Positions 48,965 through 59,230 are shown, counted from the stretch's first letter. The stretch is 64,000 nt of DNA from Mariniflexile gromovii (GCF_017814435.1 NZ_JAGJCB010000004.1:248001-312000); one strand, 5' to 3'. The notes: a model not told the origin generated them from the sequence alone. Numbers and translations: made by a program.

Positions 48965-51333
48965 TTATTAATTTCTTTAATTAAGTCGTTATAAGAATAA
49001 AATGTTTTTTCTTTATTATTTGCACTATACAAGAGGCTTACCCGAATGGCTTTAAGCCCAGTTACAGATTGTAAATCTTGAAGCTCTACAATTTCCACAT
49101 CGGTATCTAAATAATTTTTAGATTGTAAAAATTTTATATAACGTAAGTACTCCAACTCGTCTTGTTTTTGGGAATAAATAATACTGATTTTCCCTTTTTG
49201 GGTAACACGTTCCTTCGTGCCTTTTATATACGCCTTATCCACGCGTTTTTTTACAATTTCATAGCGTGCATTATAAGTGCCGTCTACATCAAACTGTTTT
49301 TCATCCATTCTAAAACTAATAGATAATGGTTGGTTAAATACCAAAACCATAGAAGCCACATCTAACCCAATAGAAAATGTTGATTGCATTTTGTAATAAG
49401 CGTTTTCCATTTCGCACATAACCTGTAATTGCCACAGCCTTAAATTATATAAATATATAAGATTAAAGCTATCTTCTTTGGTTATAGATTCTCCTATATA
49501 CATGTTATGCTCTACACCATCTGTTTTAAAACGTTCAAAATAATGCGGATACATTTTTTGTGCTTCTACTTGCTTTTTATCAAGAAGTGACGCCATTTTT
49601 TTATTGATGCTGGCAATAGTATCATCATAATTTTTTCTGTGCTTGTAAAAAGCACCCACCTTGGCATCAATGGTTTCTTGGTAACTCTTTATAAGCGTAG
49701 TTAAAGCTTCAAATTTTGATAAGTACTCAAATAATGGATTGATATCATTCTTTAAAAAAACAGAAATTTGCTGCTCACTATCTACTTGAAAATCTATATT
49801 TAACTTTTCTAAATAACCATCTATTTGAAATATAAATTGCTCATATATAGGAAAGGCTTCTTCTTTAAAGGCAGCCTCCAAAATAGTTTTTACACTGTTA
49901 AGTTGTAGTGACAAATCTTGTTGGGTTGCCCAATTTCTAGCTTCTGAAGACCCTTTAATATCTATTTGACCATATAAAGGATAAATATCTTCGAACGAAA
50001 TTTTATTAAATACCGCTTGATTGCCTTTTAATTGCTCTTGAATAAAAACTTTAGCCTCTTTTCTAAATTTCCACGAAACACTTGGATGTATAGACGTGCA
50101 TTCTTGCTGAATTACGGCTTCTATTAGGTTTTCTTCTTCCTTTTTTGAACGTAAGACCGCCGAAACGATATACGGCATCACATCTATTAATTTATTGGCA
50201 TTGATGCTGTTTAAAACCTTCGCATTGTTAGAAACAATTTCCAAAATACCCAATAACTCATTATCATCTGCAATGGGTGCCAAAATAGCACTTTTAATAC
50301 CTTGGTTTTTTAATACGGCTATTTGAGGTGCTTTTCCTTTAGATAGTTCATAATATTTATCAACATCTGAAAGGGTGTAGAATTTTTTCTCTTCAAGCAG
50401 CTGCTTATAAGACCCCGCACATAAAGCACTTTTACACGGGGTTGTTTCATTCGCATTCAATAAAAAACTATGCATCCCCTCACCATAAACTGGTTCGAAT
50501 GAGTCTTCTTCCTTATTGTAGATTGAAAAACCTACGCGAATATCTTTAATTCCTAATAGCGAGCTAAAAACACCTTGAAATCTTTCTATAAAGTTTTCAT
50601 CGCTACGTTTATCTTTTGAAATAAGACTTGATTTAACATTTGAAATAGACTGATCATCCGTTACATCAAAAATATTTGAGATAACCAACCCTTTAAAAAT
50701 GTAACTATTCGGTGGAAATTTCTCTTTCCAAAGTTCTATATTATCGTAATTATCCAATAGTACATCATAGTCTTCTTGGGTAATTTTTACGGCTTTTTCT
50801 GTTGGTATAATTTCACAAAAATCGGCATTGTACAAAATTTTATAATACCTTAAAATACCGTTTTCGTCTGGAATTTCATAAAAAAACGGTCGTTTTAAAT
50901 TTAAATTATAGCCATAACAATAGTTTAAAATAACGGTACATGTAGCAATATATGTATCGTGTTCTGGCATGTTTTCTATTTTTAAAACAAAATCATCACC
51001 AGCATTTTTTAAAATTTTTTGAAACCTATTTGAAGCATTATAAATAATATTTTGAAACGGCACCGTTGCGGTTTTAATTTCATTATTAGTTAAAATAGGG
51101 CTGAAAGAATCTTGAAGAATAATGGCTATTTCTTTTTTATACGTTTCAAGCAACGATAAATCTGTAAAGCCCTCTCTTAATTCAGGATAGGGTTTTTGAA
51201 TTTCTAGAATACGCTTCGCTTTAGCTGCAAGAATCTCATCATCACTATGCAGCATCTGCTCGTAAGTTTTAAGAAGTTCATTAAAACTTATTTTTAAAAT
51301 CATTGGAGATTCTAAATGTTTATACAAATCCAT
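48961..51333 (-). CDS. GAF-domain protein
   Basis: This 790-residue cytoplasmic protein has a recognisable GAF-like region at about 230-400, including KNQGIKSAILAPIADDNELL followed by LGILEIVS. The flanking parts are long, mainly helical and not recognised. GAF domains bind small ligands such as cyclic nucleotides, but no ligand motif is readable. It is convergent with the HD-Pycsar gene (4-bp overlap). I cannot assign a function. Confidence 0.75.
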   Translation of the reverse strand: MDLYKHLESPMILKISFNELLKTYEQMLHSDDEILAAKAKRILEIQKPYPELREGFTDLSLLETYKKEIAIILQDSFSPILTNNEIKTATVPFQNIIYNASNRFQKILKNAGDDFVLKIENMPEHDTYIATCTVILNYCYGYNLNLKRPFFYEIPDENGILRYYKILYNADFCEIIPTEKAVKITQEDYDVLLDNYDNIELWKEKFPPNSYIFKGLVISNIFDVTDDQSISNVKSSLISKDKRSDENFIERFQGVFSSLLGIKDIRVGFSIYNKEEDSFEPVYGEGMHSFLLNANETTPCKSALCAGSYKQLLEEKKFYTLSDVDKYYELSKGKAPQIAVLKNQGIKSAILAPIADDNELLGILEIVSNNAKVLNSINANKLIDVMPYIVSAVLRSKKEEENLIEAVIQQECTSIHPSVSWKFRKEAKVFIQEQLKGNQAVFNKISFEDIYPLYGQIDIKGSSEARNWATQQDLSLQLNSVKTILEAAFKEEAFPIYEQFIFQIDGYLEKLNIDFQVDSEQQISVFLKNDINPLFEYLSKFEALTTLIKSYQETIDAKVGAFYKHRKNYDDTIASINKKMASLLDKKQVEAQKMYPHYFERFKTDGVEHNMYIGESITKEDSFNLIYLYNLRLWQLQVMCEMENAYYKMQSTFSIGLDVASMVLVFNQPLSISFRMDEKQFDVDGTYNARYEIVKKRVDKAYIKGTKERVTQKGKISIIYSQKQDELEYLRYIKFLQSKNYLDTDVEIVELQDLQSVTGLKAIRVSLLYSANNKEKTFYSYNDLIKEINN

Positions 51334-51428
51334 GTTTTTAAATTAAGATATTGTAAAAATACAATTAATTTGATTAGTCTTAATTTCCTAAAGCAAATTA
51401 CAAATTTTTAAAAATCGTTATATTATTT

Positions 51429-52295
51429 TCACTTAACAATAGGTCGCACTAATCCTTCTTGGGCTACCGATGCTATTAATTTTCCATCTCTTGTAAATAT
51501 GTTTCCTCTTGCAAAACCTCTGGCACTGGTTGCGCTTGGAGACTCCATCGAGTACAACATCCAATCATCAAAATCGAAATCCCGAAAATACCACATAGAA
51601 TGATCTAAACTAGCGGTTTGTGTATTGCCCCAATGCGCTTTACTGGCATGCGGATACAAGGTAGAACTTAAAATATTATAGTCTGAAATATAGGTAAGCA
51701 CCTGCTGTTTTGTGGCTAAATCTAAATCTTTAGTACTTCCCTTCAACTTAAACCACACGTTGCTAAATGGTGGTAAATCTTTTTTGTCTAGGGGGTTCAC
51801 TATTTCAGTGGGTTTAAATTCTACCGGACGTTCTATTTTCAAAAATGTTTTCATACTACTAGGTAAAAAATCTCCATATTGTTGAAGAATTTCTGTCCAA
51901 CTCAATAGCTCCTCGGGTTGCTTTAAACCAGATTCCATAGGTATTTGATGGTCGTAACCTTCCTCTTCTTTATGAAACGATGCCGATAATATAAAAATAG
52001 TCCTATTTTTTTGATGTGCTGTAACCCTGCGCACCGAAAAACTACCACCATCTCTCACAACACTTACGTTATAGGTAATGGGTAATTCTAAATTTCCAGC
52101 CTCTAAAAAATAGGAATGCATTGAGTGCAACACCCTATTATTGGTTATGGTTCTACTGGCAGCATTTATGGCTTGCGCTAACACCTGTCCACCAAAAACA
52201 ATGGGGCTACCAATGGTTTTACTAATACCATTAAATTCGGTATCACTAATTTTTTCCAAAACCAATAAATTTAATAAATCGTTTACAGTAGTCAT
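51429..52295 (-). CDS. tesB: Acyl-CoA thioesterase II family protein
   Basis: This 288-residue double-hotdog protein has the TesB pattern: FGGQVLAQAINAASRTI, HSMHSYFLEAGN and, in the second half, SLDHSMWYFRDFDFDDWMLY. Family catalytic residues (an Asp, Thr or Ser, and Gln) appear in place, with the Asp in SLDHSMWF-type context. It hydrolyses acyl-CoAs. A well-spaced promoter candidate lies upstream at 52323-52354. It is the last minus-strand gene of its block, and its upstream gap is shared with the MsrA-like gene. Confidence 0.88.
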   Translation of the reverse strand: MTTVNDLLNLLVLEKISDTEFNGISKTIGSPIVFGGQVLAQAINAASRTITNNRVLHSMHSYFLEAGNLELPITYNVSVVRDGGSFSVRRVTAHQKNRTIFILSASFHKEEEGYDHQIPMESGLKQPEELLSWTEILQQYGDFLPSSMKTFLKIERPVEFKPTEIVNPLDKKDLPPFSNVWFKLKGSTKDLDLATKQQVLTYISDYNILSSTLYPHASKAHWGNTQTASLDHSMWYFRDFDFDDWMLYSMESPSATSARGFARGNIFTRDGKLIASVAQEGLVRPIVK

Positions 52296-52322
52296 ATGTT
52301 TAATTCAATGTATGATTCTTTA

Positions 52323-52354
52323 CAAAAATACGTTAGTTCCCTTTTTTAAAACAA
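52323..52354 (-). promoter_or_regulatory. Candidate promoter of tesB
   Basis: On the minus strand TTG (52352-52354) and TATTTTTG (52323-52330) are 21 bp apart, within the usual Bacteroidota spacing of about 17-23. The -7 box lies 28 bp upstream of the tesB start. Confidence 0.5.
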
Positions 52355-52360
52355 CAAAAC

Positions 52361-52891
52361 CTATGTTATCTGCTCTTGTTTAATTAAATGTTTTAATTTT
52401 TTGATATTGGTTTGTTTTGAAAAGTGTTCTAACAAGAATTTTAATTTTGGGTTGATAAACGTTTCACAAAATGGTTTCTCAGGATTATTTTGATAATAAT
52501 TCTGAATCGATTTTCTAGAGGCTTTAAAAGACTGAAACGGATACACCTTGGTTATTAATTTGCTACCAAATGCCTTTTGAAAATTATTAACAATAGCTTT
52601 TGATTGTTGATTTTGCTCTTCTGAAAACGTATAAATAGCCGAACGGTATTTGGTACGCATGGAATGATTGCTCGTGCTTTTATGGGTATGCAGATGTACT
52701 TCGATGAGTGTTTCTAATGAAATGACCTCTGGCTTAAAATGAACAATAACAGCTTCAGAGAAGGCTGTATTTTCATTAACCGATGCTACGTAACCTTGCT
52801 CTACGTTCTCAACGCCAAGTAAGGATTGAAAAACAGCTTCGGTACACCAATGGCAACCACCACCTAAGGCTATTTTAGAAATTAATTCCAT
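52361..52891 (-). CDS. Divergent MsrA-family protein
   Basis: This 176-residue protein aligns with peptide methionine-(S)-sulfoxide reductases. The catalytic motif is GGGCHWCTEAVF (Cys13), where classical MsrA has GCFWC, so Phe is His. Length and the later YRSAIYTFSEEQN fit the family. It lies at the end of a transcript with the AKR, SelO, MsrA and MsrB genes, overlapping the AKR gene by 10 bp. It may have a substrate different from the normal MsrA at 55412. Confidence 0.85.
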   Translation of the reverse strand: MELISKIALGGGCHWCTEAVFQSLLGVENVEQGYVASVNENTAFSEAVIVHFKPEVISLETLIEVHLHTHKSTSNHSMRTKYRSAIYTFSEEQNQQSKAIVNNFQKAFGSKLITKVYPFQSFKASRKSIQNYYQNNPEKPFCETFINPKLKFLLEHFSKQTNIKKLKHLIKQEQIT

Positions 52892-53826
52892 TGTAATTGC
52901 TTACGCTCCTTCCAATAATCAAAGGGTTCAACACTAAAACTTTTTAAAAGCATAACATCTTCTTCACTTAAAACGAAAGTGTTTACTTTTAAATTTTCTT
53001 CTAACTGACTTATTGTACTCGCACCACTCAAAACCATACTTTCTGGAATGGTTGCATTACAAAACTGTAGCGCAATGGCATCTACACTCACAGCATATTT
53101 ATTAGAAAGACTTTCTAAAGCACTATAGAACATATCATACTTAGGGTAATTTTTGTTTCTAAAAATCCTGCCGTTTGCCAAAGCTTCTTTAACTATTAAC
53201 TGTTTGCCATTTTCTTTCAATTGAGTACGAATACCTAAAATACTTTGTTCTAAAATATTATAGGTACTCTGAAAGGTATCGAACAGTAACTCGCCTTCTA
53301 CATGAACATCCAATGCTTTTTTAATAACCTCTACTTGGTTATCGCCCGTTGTGGAAATTCCAATTTTAATTTGATGTTCGTTCTTTAAAAAAGCCAACTG
53401 GTTTAACACTTCTGCATTTTCCAAAACCCCGGTTTCTAAGGTTGCGGAATGAATTTGATAGGTGGTTAAAAAAGGCAACAGCTTTTTGGATACCTGCCAT
53501 TGTTCTTTTAATTTCGAAATACTGTGTTCTTTCACTTCATGAACAGTGGCATTTTTATCAAAATTGGCAGTATAGGTATACCCCCATTTTGTCCCTACTT
53601 GAAGGCTTTTATCATTTTTTGTCGCCAACCATTGAATCAACAAATCTTCGGCTAAACCGTAACCCGGCGCCGTATCAAAATACCGAACACCCAAATTGTA
53701 AGCTGCATCCAGCACTTTAAAACCATTGGCTTTAAGCTCGTTTACATCACTTTTTGCAATGGTATTGGTTCTTACGTTAATATAATGCGGTCTTCCTATG
53801 GCCGCCATTCCTAATCCTAAAGCCAT
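52882..53826 (-). CDS. Aldo/keto reductase family protein
   Basis: This 314-residue TIM-barrel oxidoreductase has the AKR N-terminal pattern LGLGMAAIGRP, the Asp/Tyr of RYFDTAPGYGLAEDLL, the Lys of VGTKWGYTY and His of YQIHSATLE. The open frame begins at 53877, but the ATG at 53826 gives the family start MALGLGMAAIGRP and avoids a 28-bp overlap with selO. It sits between selO and the MsrA-like gene. Physiological substrate is unknown. Confidence 0.85.
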   Translation of the reverse strand: MALGLGMAAIGRPHYINVRTNTIAKSDVNELKANGFKVLDAAYNLGVRYFDTAPGYGLAEDLLIQWLATKNDKSLQVGTKWGYTYTANFDKNATVHEVKEHSISKLKEQWQVSKKLLPFLTTYQIHSATLETGVLENAEVLNQLAFLKNEHQIKIGISTTGDNQVEVIKKALDVHVEGELLFDTFQSTYNILEQSILGIRTQLKENGKQLIVKEALANGRIFRNKNYPKYDMFYSALESLSNKYAVSVDAIALQFCNATIPESMVLSGASTISQLEENLKVNTFVLSEEDVMLLKSFSVEPFDYWKERKQLQWN

Positions 53827-53849
53827 CTCTTTTTGATTAATCAAATTTT

Positions 53850-55415
53850 TTACGAACTGCACGACAGCATGGAACAACCTACTTTATGCCGTGCCCAATC
53901 CGGACGTTTAGCAAACCATTTTTCGTATTCGGGTTGTTCATCATATGGTTTTTTAAGCATTTGAAACAATTCGTCAATCAACTTATAATCGCCTTTATCG
54001 GCGTCATCAATAGCTAATTGCGCCATATAATTCCTCAAAATATATTTCGGATTTACCCTGTTCATGTTTTCTTTCCTTACTTCGGAAGTTGTTTGTTCCT
54101 GTTCCAAACGCTTGGCATAACGTTGAAACCAAGTTTCCCATTTTTGCTGAATTTCCTCGGTTATTTCCGTTGAAACATAAAAAGCATCCTTGATAAGTTC
54201 TATAGATTCGGAAGGTTTTTCTATATTGAAATCGCTTAGTTTTCTAAAGAAAATGGTCATATCGGTTTCGGCAAGCAATAAATTATCTTCCAAATTCTGA
54301 ATCAAAGAAGCGTCTAGCGCATCTTCAACTTCCAAACCTAATTTTGAACGCATCATGGCTAAAGACTTTGTTTCAAAATCTATTTTGTATTGGTCTAAAA
54401 TAGCTTCTAAAGGCTCAGTTTCTTTAATTAAAGGGTATAAGGCATTGGCCAATTTGTATAAATTCCAAAGCCCAATATTAGGCTGATTCCCGAAACGGTA
54501 CCGTTTATGTTGACGGTCGGTGGTATTTGGGGTCCAACCAAAATCAAAACCTTCTAGCCAACCGTAAGGTCCGTAATCGATGGTTAAACCTAAAATAGAC
54601 ATATTATCGGTATTCATAACGCCATGTACAAAACCAACACGTTGCCAGTGGATGATCATATCCAAAGTACGTTCAGAAACTTCACTAAAAAAAGCTAAAT
54701 AGGTGTCTTTTGAAGGTTCGCCCAAATGACCAAAAAAATGTTTAATGGTATAATCCACTAAGGTTTTTAGTGTTTTAAAATCTTGTCTAGCTGCAAAAAT
54801 TTCATAATTCCCGAAGCGCAAAAATGATGGCGCTACCCTACAAACAACCGCTCCTTTTTCATATTCGGGATTGCCATTGTACAACACATCGCGCAATACT
54901 TGGTCGCCAGTTAATGCCAACGATAAGGCTCGGGTAGTAGGCACACCTAAATGGTTCATGGCTTCGCTACACAAATACTCCCGAATGGATGAACGTAACA
55001 CCGCCAACCCATCGGCAGTTCTGGAATAGGGCGTTTCACCGGCACCTTTCAATTGAAGTGCCCAATGGTTGTTACCGTGTTCAACTTCTGCTAAATTAAT
55101 AGCGCGACCATCACCCAATTGTCCTGCCCAATTTCCAAATTGATGGCCACCATAACACATGGCATAAGGCTTCGTATTTGGCAAAACGGCGTTTCCTGTA
55201 AAGGTTTTCAAAAACGCTTCACTTTGGGCATCATCGTTTGAAAGCCCTAAATTATCTAACATGTTGGGCGACACGTGAATCATCTCGGGTTTTGCGGTTT
55301 TCTTTGGATTTACAAATGAAAAACAGGCTTTTTCAACCTGTCTTCTTGTGTTTTCTAAAACGCTATCTGCCGGTAATTCTTTATTAAAAGTATCTTTTAT
55401 GTTTAAGTTCATCAT
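53850..55415 (-). CDS. selO: Protein adenylyltransferase SelO (YdiU)
   Basis: This 521-residue pseudokinase-fold AMPylator has YGGHQFGNWAGQLGDGRA, LKGAGETPYSRTADG and HGVMNTDNMSILGLTIDYG (metal-site motifs). The C-terminus GCSMLSCSS holds a conserved Cys (519) at the place where animal SelO has selenocysteine. SelO AMPylates proteins in redox responses. It starts 4 bp into the msrA stop region and lies with MsrA and MsrB, in keeping with a redox role. Confidence 0.93.
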   Translation of the reverse strand: MMNLNIKDTFNKELPADSVLENTRRQVEKACFSFVNPKKTAKPEMIHVSPNMLDNLGLSNDDAQSEAFLKTFTGNAVLPNTKPYAMCYGGHQFGNWAGQLGDGRAINLAEVEHGNNHWALQLKGAGETPYSRTADGLAVLRSSIREYLCSEAMNHLGVPTTRALSLALTGDQVLRDVLYNGNPEYEKGAVVCRVAPSFLRFGNYEIFAARQDFKTLKTLVDYTIKHFFGHLGEPSKDTYLAFFSEVSERTLDMIIHWQRVGFVHGVMNTDNMSILGLTIDYGPYGWLEGFDFGWTPNTTDRQHKRYRFGNQPNIGLWNLYKLANALYPLIKETEPLEAILDQYKIDFETKSLAMMRSKLGLEVEDALDASLIQNLEDNLLLAETDMTIFFRKLSDFNIEKPSESIELIKDAFYVSTEITEEIQQKWETWFQRYAKRLEQEQTTSEVRKENMNRVNPKYILRNYMAQLAIDDADKGDYKLIDELFQMLKKPYDEQPEYEKWFAKRPDWARHKVGCSMLSCSS

Positions 55416-55951
55416 TTCAATCTATCTCCATACAATTTTCTAAGCTTCGACAACTTAGGCATAATTACAAAACTGCAATAACCCTGTTCTTTGTTATTTC
55501 TATAATAGTTTTGATGATAATCTTCAGCTTTATAGAATGTTTTTAAAGGACTTATTTCAGTCACAATAGGATCATCATAATACTCAGCCACTTTTTCAAC
55601 CACTTTTTCAGCTATTTCCTTTTGATTTTCATCATGATAATAAATTACCGAACGGTATTGCGTACCTATATCGGCACCTTGTTTGTTCAAGGTTGTTGGA
55701 TTGTGGGTGGTCATGAAAATGATTAAAATATCTTCATAAGAAATGATATCCGCATCAAAAGTGATTTGAACTACTTCGGCATGACCCGTTAAACCCGAAC
55801 AAATTTCACGATAGGTTGGATGCCCAGGCGCATTACCTCCAGAATAACCGGACACTACTTTTTCAACGCCTTTTAATTCTTGAAATACCGCTTCAGTACA
55901 CCAAAAACAACCACCACCAAAAGTGGCTATTTGCAAATTTTTATTTTCCAT
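55412..55951 (-). CDS. msrA: Peptide methionine-(S)-S-oxide reductase
   Basis: This 179-residue protein has the classical MsrA motif ATFGGGCFWCTEAVF with the catalytic Cys in GCFWC, and the family's YSGGNAPGHPTYREIC and QYRSVIYYHDENQ. It reduces methionine-S-sulfoxide with thioredoxin electrons. It abuts msrB (shared base at 55951) and overlaps selO by 4 bp. No signal peptide is seen. Confidence 0.95.
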   Translation of the reverse strand: MENKNLQIATFGGGCFWCTEAVFQELKGVEKVVSGYSGGNAPGHPTYREICSGLTGHAEVVQITFDADIISYEDILIIFMTTHNPTTLNKQGADIGTQYRSVIYYHDENQKEIAEKVVEKVAEYYDDPIVTEISPLKTFYKAEDYHQNYYRNNKEQGYCSFVIMPKLSKLRKLYGDRLK

Positions 55952-56409
55952 TATTTAACGTCCCTTTCTGTTTCCAATACCATGGATTCCGAATTAATAC
56001 AATAGCGCAACCCACTAGGCTCAGGCCCATCAGGAAATACGTGCCCTAAATGCGCATCGCAGGTATTGCACATCACTTCTACCCTTACCATTCCATAGGC
56101 GGTATCTCTTTCATACTTTATAGCATTTGGCTTAATAGGTTGCGTAAAACTAGGCCAACCAGTACCAGATTCAAACTTAATTGTTGAATCGAACAGTGGT
56201 GTATTACAACATACACAATTGTACTTACCTGCTTCATGAATGGTACAAAGCGCACCACTATGCGGGCGCTCCGTTCCTTTATGTCTTGTAATTCTAAACT
56301 GTTCTGGGGTTAATATGTTTCTCCATTCAGCATCGGTTTTTTCAACACGTTTATCTGGAGTTAGATTTCCTTTTACGGAAAAGTTGATGACATCTTTCCA
56401 AGTGAGCAT
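55951..56409 (-). CDS. msrB: Peptide methionine-(R)-S-oxide reductase
   Basis: This 152-residue protein has the MsrB zinc pairs CVCC and CNTC, FESGTGWPSF and the catalytic Cys in GLRYCINSESM. It reduces methionine-R-sulfoxide. It is the first gene of the minus-strand msrB-msrA-selO-AKR-msrA-like run. Confidence 0.95.
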   Translation of the reverse strand: MLTWKDVINFSVKGNLTPDKRVEKTDAEWRNILTPEQFRITRHKGTERPHSGALCTIHEAGKYNCVCCNTPLFDSTIKFESGTGWPSFTQPIKPNAIKYERDTAYGMVRVEVMCNTCDAHLGHVFPDGPEPSGLRYCINSESMVLETERDVK

Positions 56410-56529
56410 ATGAATGTTTTCCTTTCTTTAATTAATATTTATCTTCTATTGAAGTCAAAGTTCAGTCGTCAAATAAGTGATTTACTTTCAAAACCAATTG
56501 TTTTAAAAATTCAACTTCTGAAAAATAAA

Positions 56530-56559
56530 AAACCATCAAAAAGTAAATTTTGATGGTTT
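56530..56559 (-). terminator. Intrinsic terminator of the symporter gene
   Basis: Perfect 12-nt arms AAACCATCAAAA (56530-56541) and TTTTGATGGTTT (56548-56559) lie about 80 bp beyond the symporter stop. On the minus strand a T-rich run follows. It separates the symporter from msrB. Confidence 0.8.
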
Positions 56560-56639
56560 AAATTTAAGATTATTTTAATTAAGAAGCTAAAACCCTGAAT
56601 TGTTTCAATTCAAGAAACTTTTATTGGGATAAAATTGGC

Positions 56640-58211
56640 TTACGATAAATAAATATAAAGTCCTATAACTGCAGCAACAACTGTATATCCAACGGGTTTT
56701 AAATATATCCAGTTTGTAATATCCACTTGTTTGGTATATTCCTGTTCGTAATCTGTTGCTCTTGGATAAAATTTACTTACAACAAACATGATGATGATAG
56801 TTAACACAAACAAAACACCCATGAGATGCAAGAAGTGCATATCGGGCTTAATCACATATAAAGTAACTAAATAAGTAACGGCACTAAACAAAATAGAGAT
56901 ATTTGCTGCTTTAGCTGAAACCCGTTTAGAGAATATCCCAACTAATATAATAGCTAAAATAGGCACACTGTGCGTACCGTTTAATTGTTGTAAATATGTA
57001 AAAATACCACCTTGAACACCATATAATAGCGGCGCTATAGCCATAGAGAATATTGCTAGAACGATACCGAAAATTTTACCCGCTTTTACAACTTGTTTTT
57101 CCGAAGCGTCTTTATTGACATATTCTTTATAAAAATCCAAACCAAATAGTGTAACCGAACTATTTAAAGCACTATTGAACGAGCTTAAAATAGCTCCAAA
57201 AAGTACCGCTGCAAAGAAACCAATAAATGCAATTGGCAATACTGCTTTTACTACCATTGGGTATGCTTCATCTGGATTTGCTAAATCACCATTAAAAATA
57301 TAAAATGCAATAATACCTGGGAGCACTACAATAAATGGCCCTAATATTTTTATGAATGCCGCCAACAAAAGACCTTTTTGACCTTCTTTTAAATTTTTAG
57401 CACCAAGCGCTCTTTGAATAATGGCTTGATTGGTTCCCCAATAATAGAAATTCACAATAATCATTCCCGTAAAAAGTGTCCAAAATGGCACATCAGAACC
57501 AGGCCCTCCTATAATATCAAATTTTTCAGGAAGCTTTGTTACCAATCTATCTAAGCCAGTAAACACATTGCCATCTCCAATTTTCATTAAACCAAAGATT
57601 GGAATTAAAGAGCCTCCTATAATTAACCCTACCGCATTAATAGAGTCGGATACCGCAACCGCTTTCAAGCCACCAAAAATAGCATAGATACTTCCTATGA
57701 TTCCTATAGACCAAACGGTTATCCAAAGTGTAGTTTCTGGACCAGTGCCTAACATCTCCGGAATTTCAAACATGGTATTTATAGCCAATGCACCAGAATA
57801 TAACACGGTGGGCAGCATAGAAATAGCATAGCCTAACAAAAACAATAACGACACAATGGTTTTTGTACTTTTACCATAGCGATTTTCCAGAAATTGAGGT
57901 ATGGTTGCAATACCACTCTTTAGGTACTTAGGCAACAAAACAAAAGCCGTAAAAACCATGGCTATGGCAGCTAAAACCTCATAAGCCATAATTGGGATAC
58001 CATCTCTGAATGACACACCATTCATACCTACAATTTGTTCGGTAGATAAATTAGTTAATAATAATGATCCTGCAATAACGGGGCCTGTTAAACTTCTTCC
58101 CCCTAAGAAATAGCCATCAGACGAATTCTCATCCGTTTTTCGTGTAGACCACCAAGCAATTACAGCTACAAGTAAAGTGAATGCAGCAAAAGATAAAATA
58201 CCCATATTCAA
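56640..58211 (-). CDS. Sodium/solute symporter (SSS family, vSGLT-like)
   Basis: This 523-residue membrane protein has about 14 hydrophobic segments and SSS family motifs such as LLTNLSTEQIVGMNG near the start, GGLKAVAVSDSINAVGLI and AAVLFGAILSSFNSALNSS. Likely substrate is a sugar or related solute driven by sodium. It lies downstream of fsa/tkt on the same strand but after a terminator at 58490-58541. Transport of the hydrolysis products of the GH2 enzyme is inference. Confidence 0.9.
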   Translation of the reverse strand: MNMGILSFAAFTLLVAVIAWWSTRKTDENSSDGYFLGGRSLTGPVIAGSLLLTNLSTEQIVGMNGVSFRDGIPIMAYEVLAAIAMVFTAFVLLPKYLKSGIATIPQFLENRYGKSTKTIVSLLFLLGYAISMLPTVLYSGALAINTMFEIPEMLGTGPETTLWITVWSIGIIGSIYAIFGGLKAVAVSDSINAVGLIIGGSLIPIFGLMKIGDGNVFTGLDRLVTKLPEKFDIIGGPGSDVPFWTLFTGMIIVNFYYWGTNQAIIQRALGAKNLKEGQKGLLLAAFIKILGPFIVVLPGIIAFYIFNGDLANPDEAYPMVVKAVLPIAFIGFFAAVLFGAILSSFNSALNSSVTLFGLDFYKEYVNKDASEKQVVKAGKIFGIVLAIFSMAIAPLLYGVQGGIFTYLQQLNGTHSVPILAIILVGIFSKRVSAKAANISILFSAVTYLVTLYVIKPDMHFLHLMGVLFVLTIIIMFVVSKFYPRATDYEQEYTKQVDITNWIYLKPVGYTVVAAVIGLYIYLS

Positions 58212-58563
58212 TAAATTTAATTAGTTTTAAGTTAGTATTTGGTTTTAATTGGACGTTTTAAAAGCATCATTCTGCCTTCAATACAATTTGGAAAGCTTTA
58301 ATGTGACACTAATAACTCGCAATATAAACATCTTTCATTATTGTTTACACAATGAAAACAAAAAATTAAAATGATTGGTTTAAATAAAAATAAAAACGAA
58401 CGATTCCTATTCACACAAAACCAAGCAGTTCCTAAACCCTAGCTATTTATTATCTCAATTAACTTAAAATAAGATTTAAAGGCATAAAAAAATCTATAAT
58501 TTTAACAAGTCCTTTTAAAACTTTATTAAAATTATAGATTTAGTATTCTATTAAATTTTAGGC
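58212..58563. other. Intergenic region upstream of the symporter
   Basis: This AT-rich gap holds the transaldolase terminator (58490-58541). No gene or clear promoter box for the symporter was seen elsewhere. Confidence 0.6.
58490..58541 (-). terminator. Intrinsic terminator of the tkt-fsa operon
   Basis: Perfect 16-nt arms (58490-58505 and 58526-58541, core ATCTATAAT/ATTATAGAT) flank a 20-nt loop. On the minus strand it runs into a T stretch. It lies 22 bp after the transaldolase stop codon. Confidence 0.82.
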
Positions 58564-59220
58564 TTATTTATTCCCCTTTTGGTAATCGGCCAAGAACTGA
58601 GCGAGACCACTATCGGTTAAAGGATGTTTTAACAAACCTTTGATGGCTGATAAAGGCCCCGTCATAACATCAGACCCTAACTTGGCACAATCGATAATAT
58701 GCATGGTGTGACGTACTGATGCTGCCAAAATTTGAGTTTGGAAACCGTAGTTATCATAGATTAATCGGATTTCTGAGATTAGGTTCAATCCATCGGTAGA
58801 AATATCATCCAATCTTCCAATAAATGGAGACACATAGGTAGCTCCTGCCTTGGCTGCCAATAATGCTTGACCTGGAGAGAACACCAACGTTACATTGGTT
58901 CTAATACCTTTATCTGAAAAATATTTACATGCTTTAATACCATCGGCAATTAATGGTAATTTCACCACGATTTGTGGGTGTAAAGCCGCTAAAGCTTCAC
59001 CTTCTTTTACCATACCTTCAAAATCGGTTGAGATAACTTCTGCACTTACGTCACCTTCTACTAAATCGCATATTTTTTTGTAGTGCGCAATAATATTATC
59101 AGTTCCTGTAATGCCTTCTTTTGCCATTAACGATGGGTTTGTGGTAACACCATCTAAAACTCCCAATGCTTGCGCTTCTGCGATATCATTTAGGTTTGCT
59201 GTATCAATAAAAAATTTCAT
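58564..59220 (-). CDS. Small transaldolase / fructose-6-phosphate aldolase family protein
   Basis: This 218-residue TIM-barrel protein has the short-form TalC/FSA pattern: [18 protein letters not shown] at the start, [13 protein letters not shown], the Schiff-base Lys in [10 protein letters not shown], and the later FIGRLDDIS. It acts in the non-oxidative pentose phosphate pathway or as fructose-6-phosphate aldolase; which activity cannot be read. It follows transketolase by 10 bp, favouring transaldolase. Confidence 0.92.
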   Translation of the reverse strand: MKFFIDTANLNDIAEAQALGVLDGVTTNPSLMAKEGITGTDNIIAHYKKICDLVEGDVSAEVISTDFEGMVKEGEALAALHPQIVVKLPLIADGIKACKYFSDKGIRTNVTLVFSPGQALLAAKAGATYVSPFIGRLDDISTDGLNLISEIRLIYDNYGFQTQILAASVRHTMHIIDCAKLGSDVMTGPLSAIKGLLKHPLTDSGLAQFLADYQKGNK

Positions 59221-59230
59221 AATTATATTT

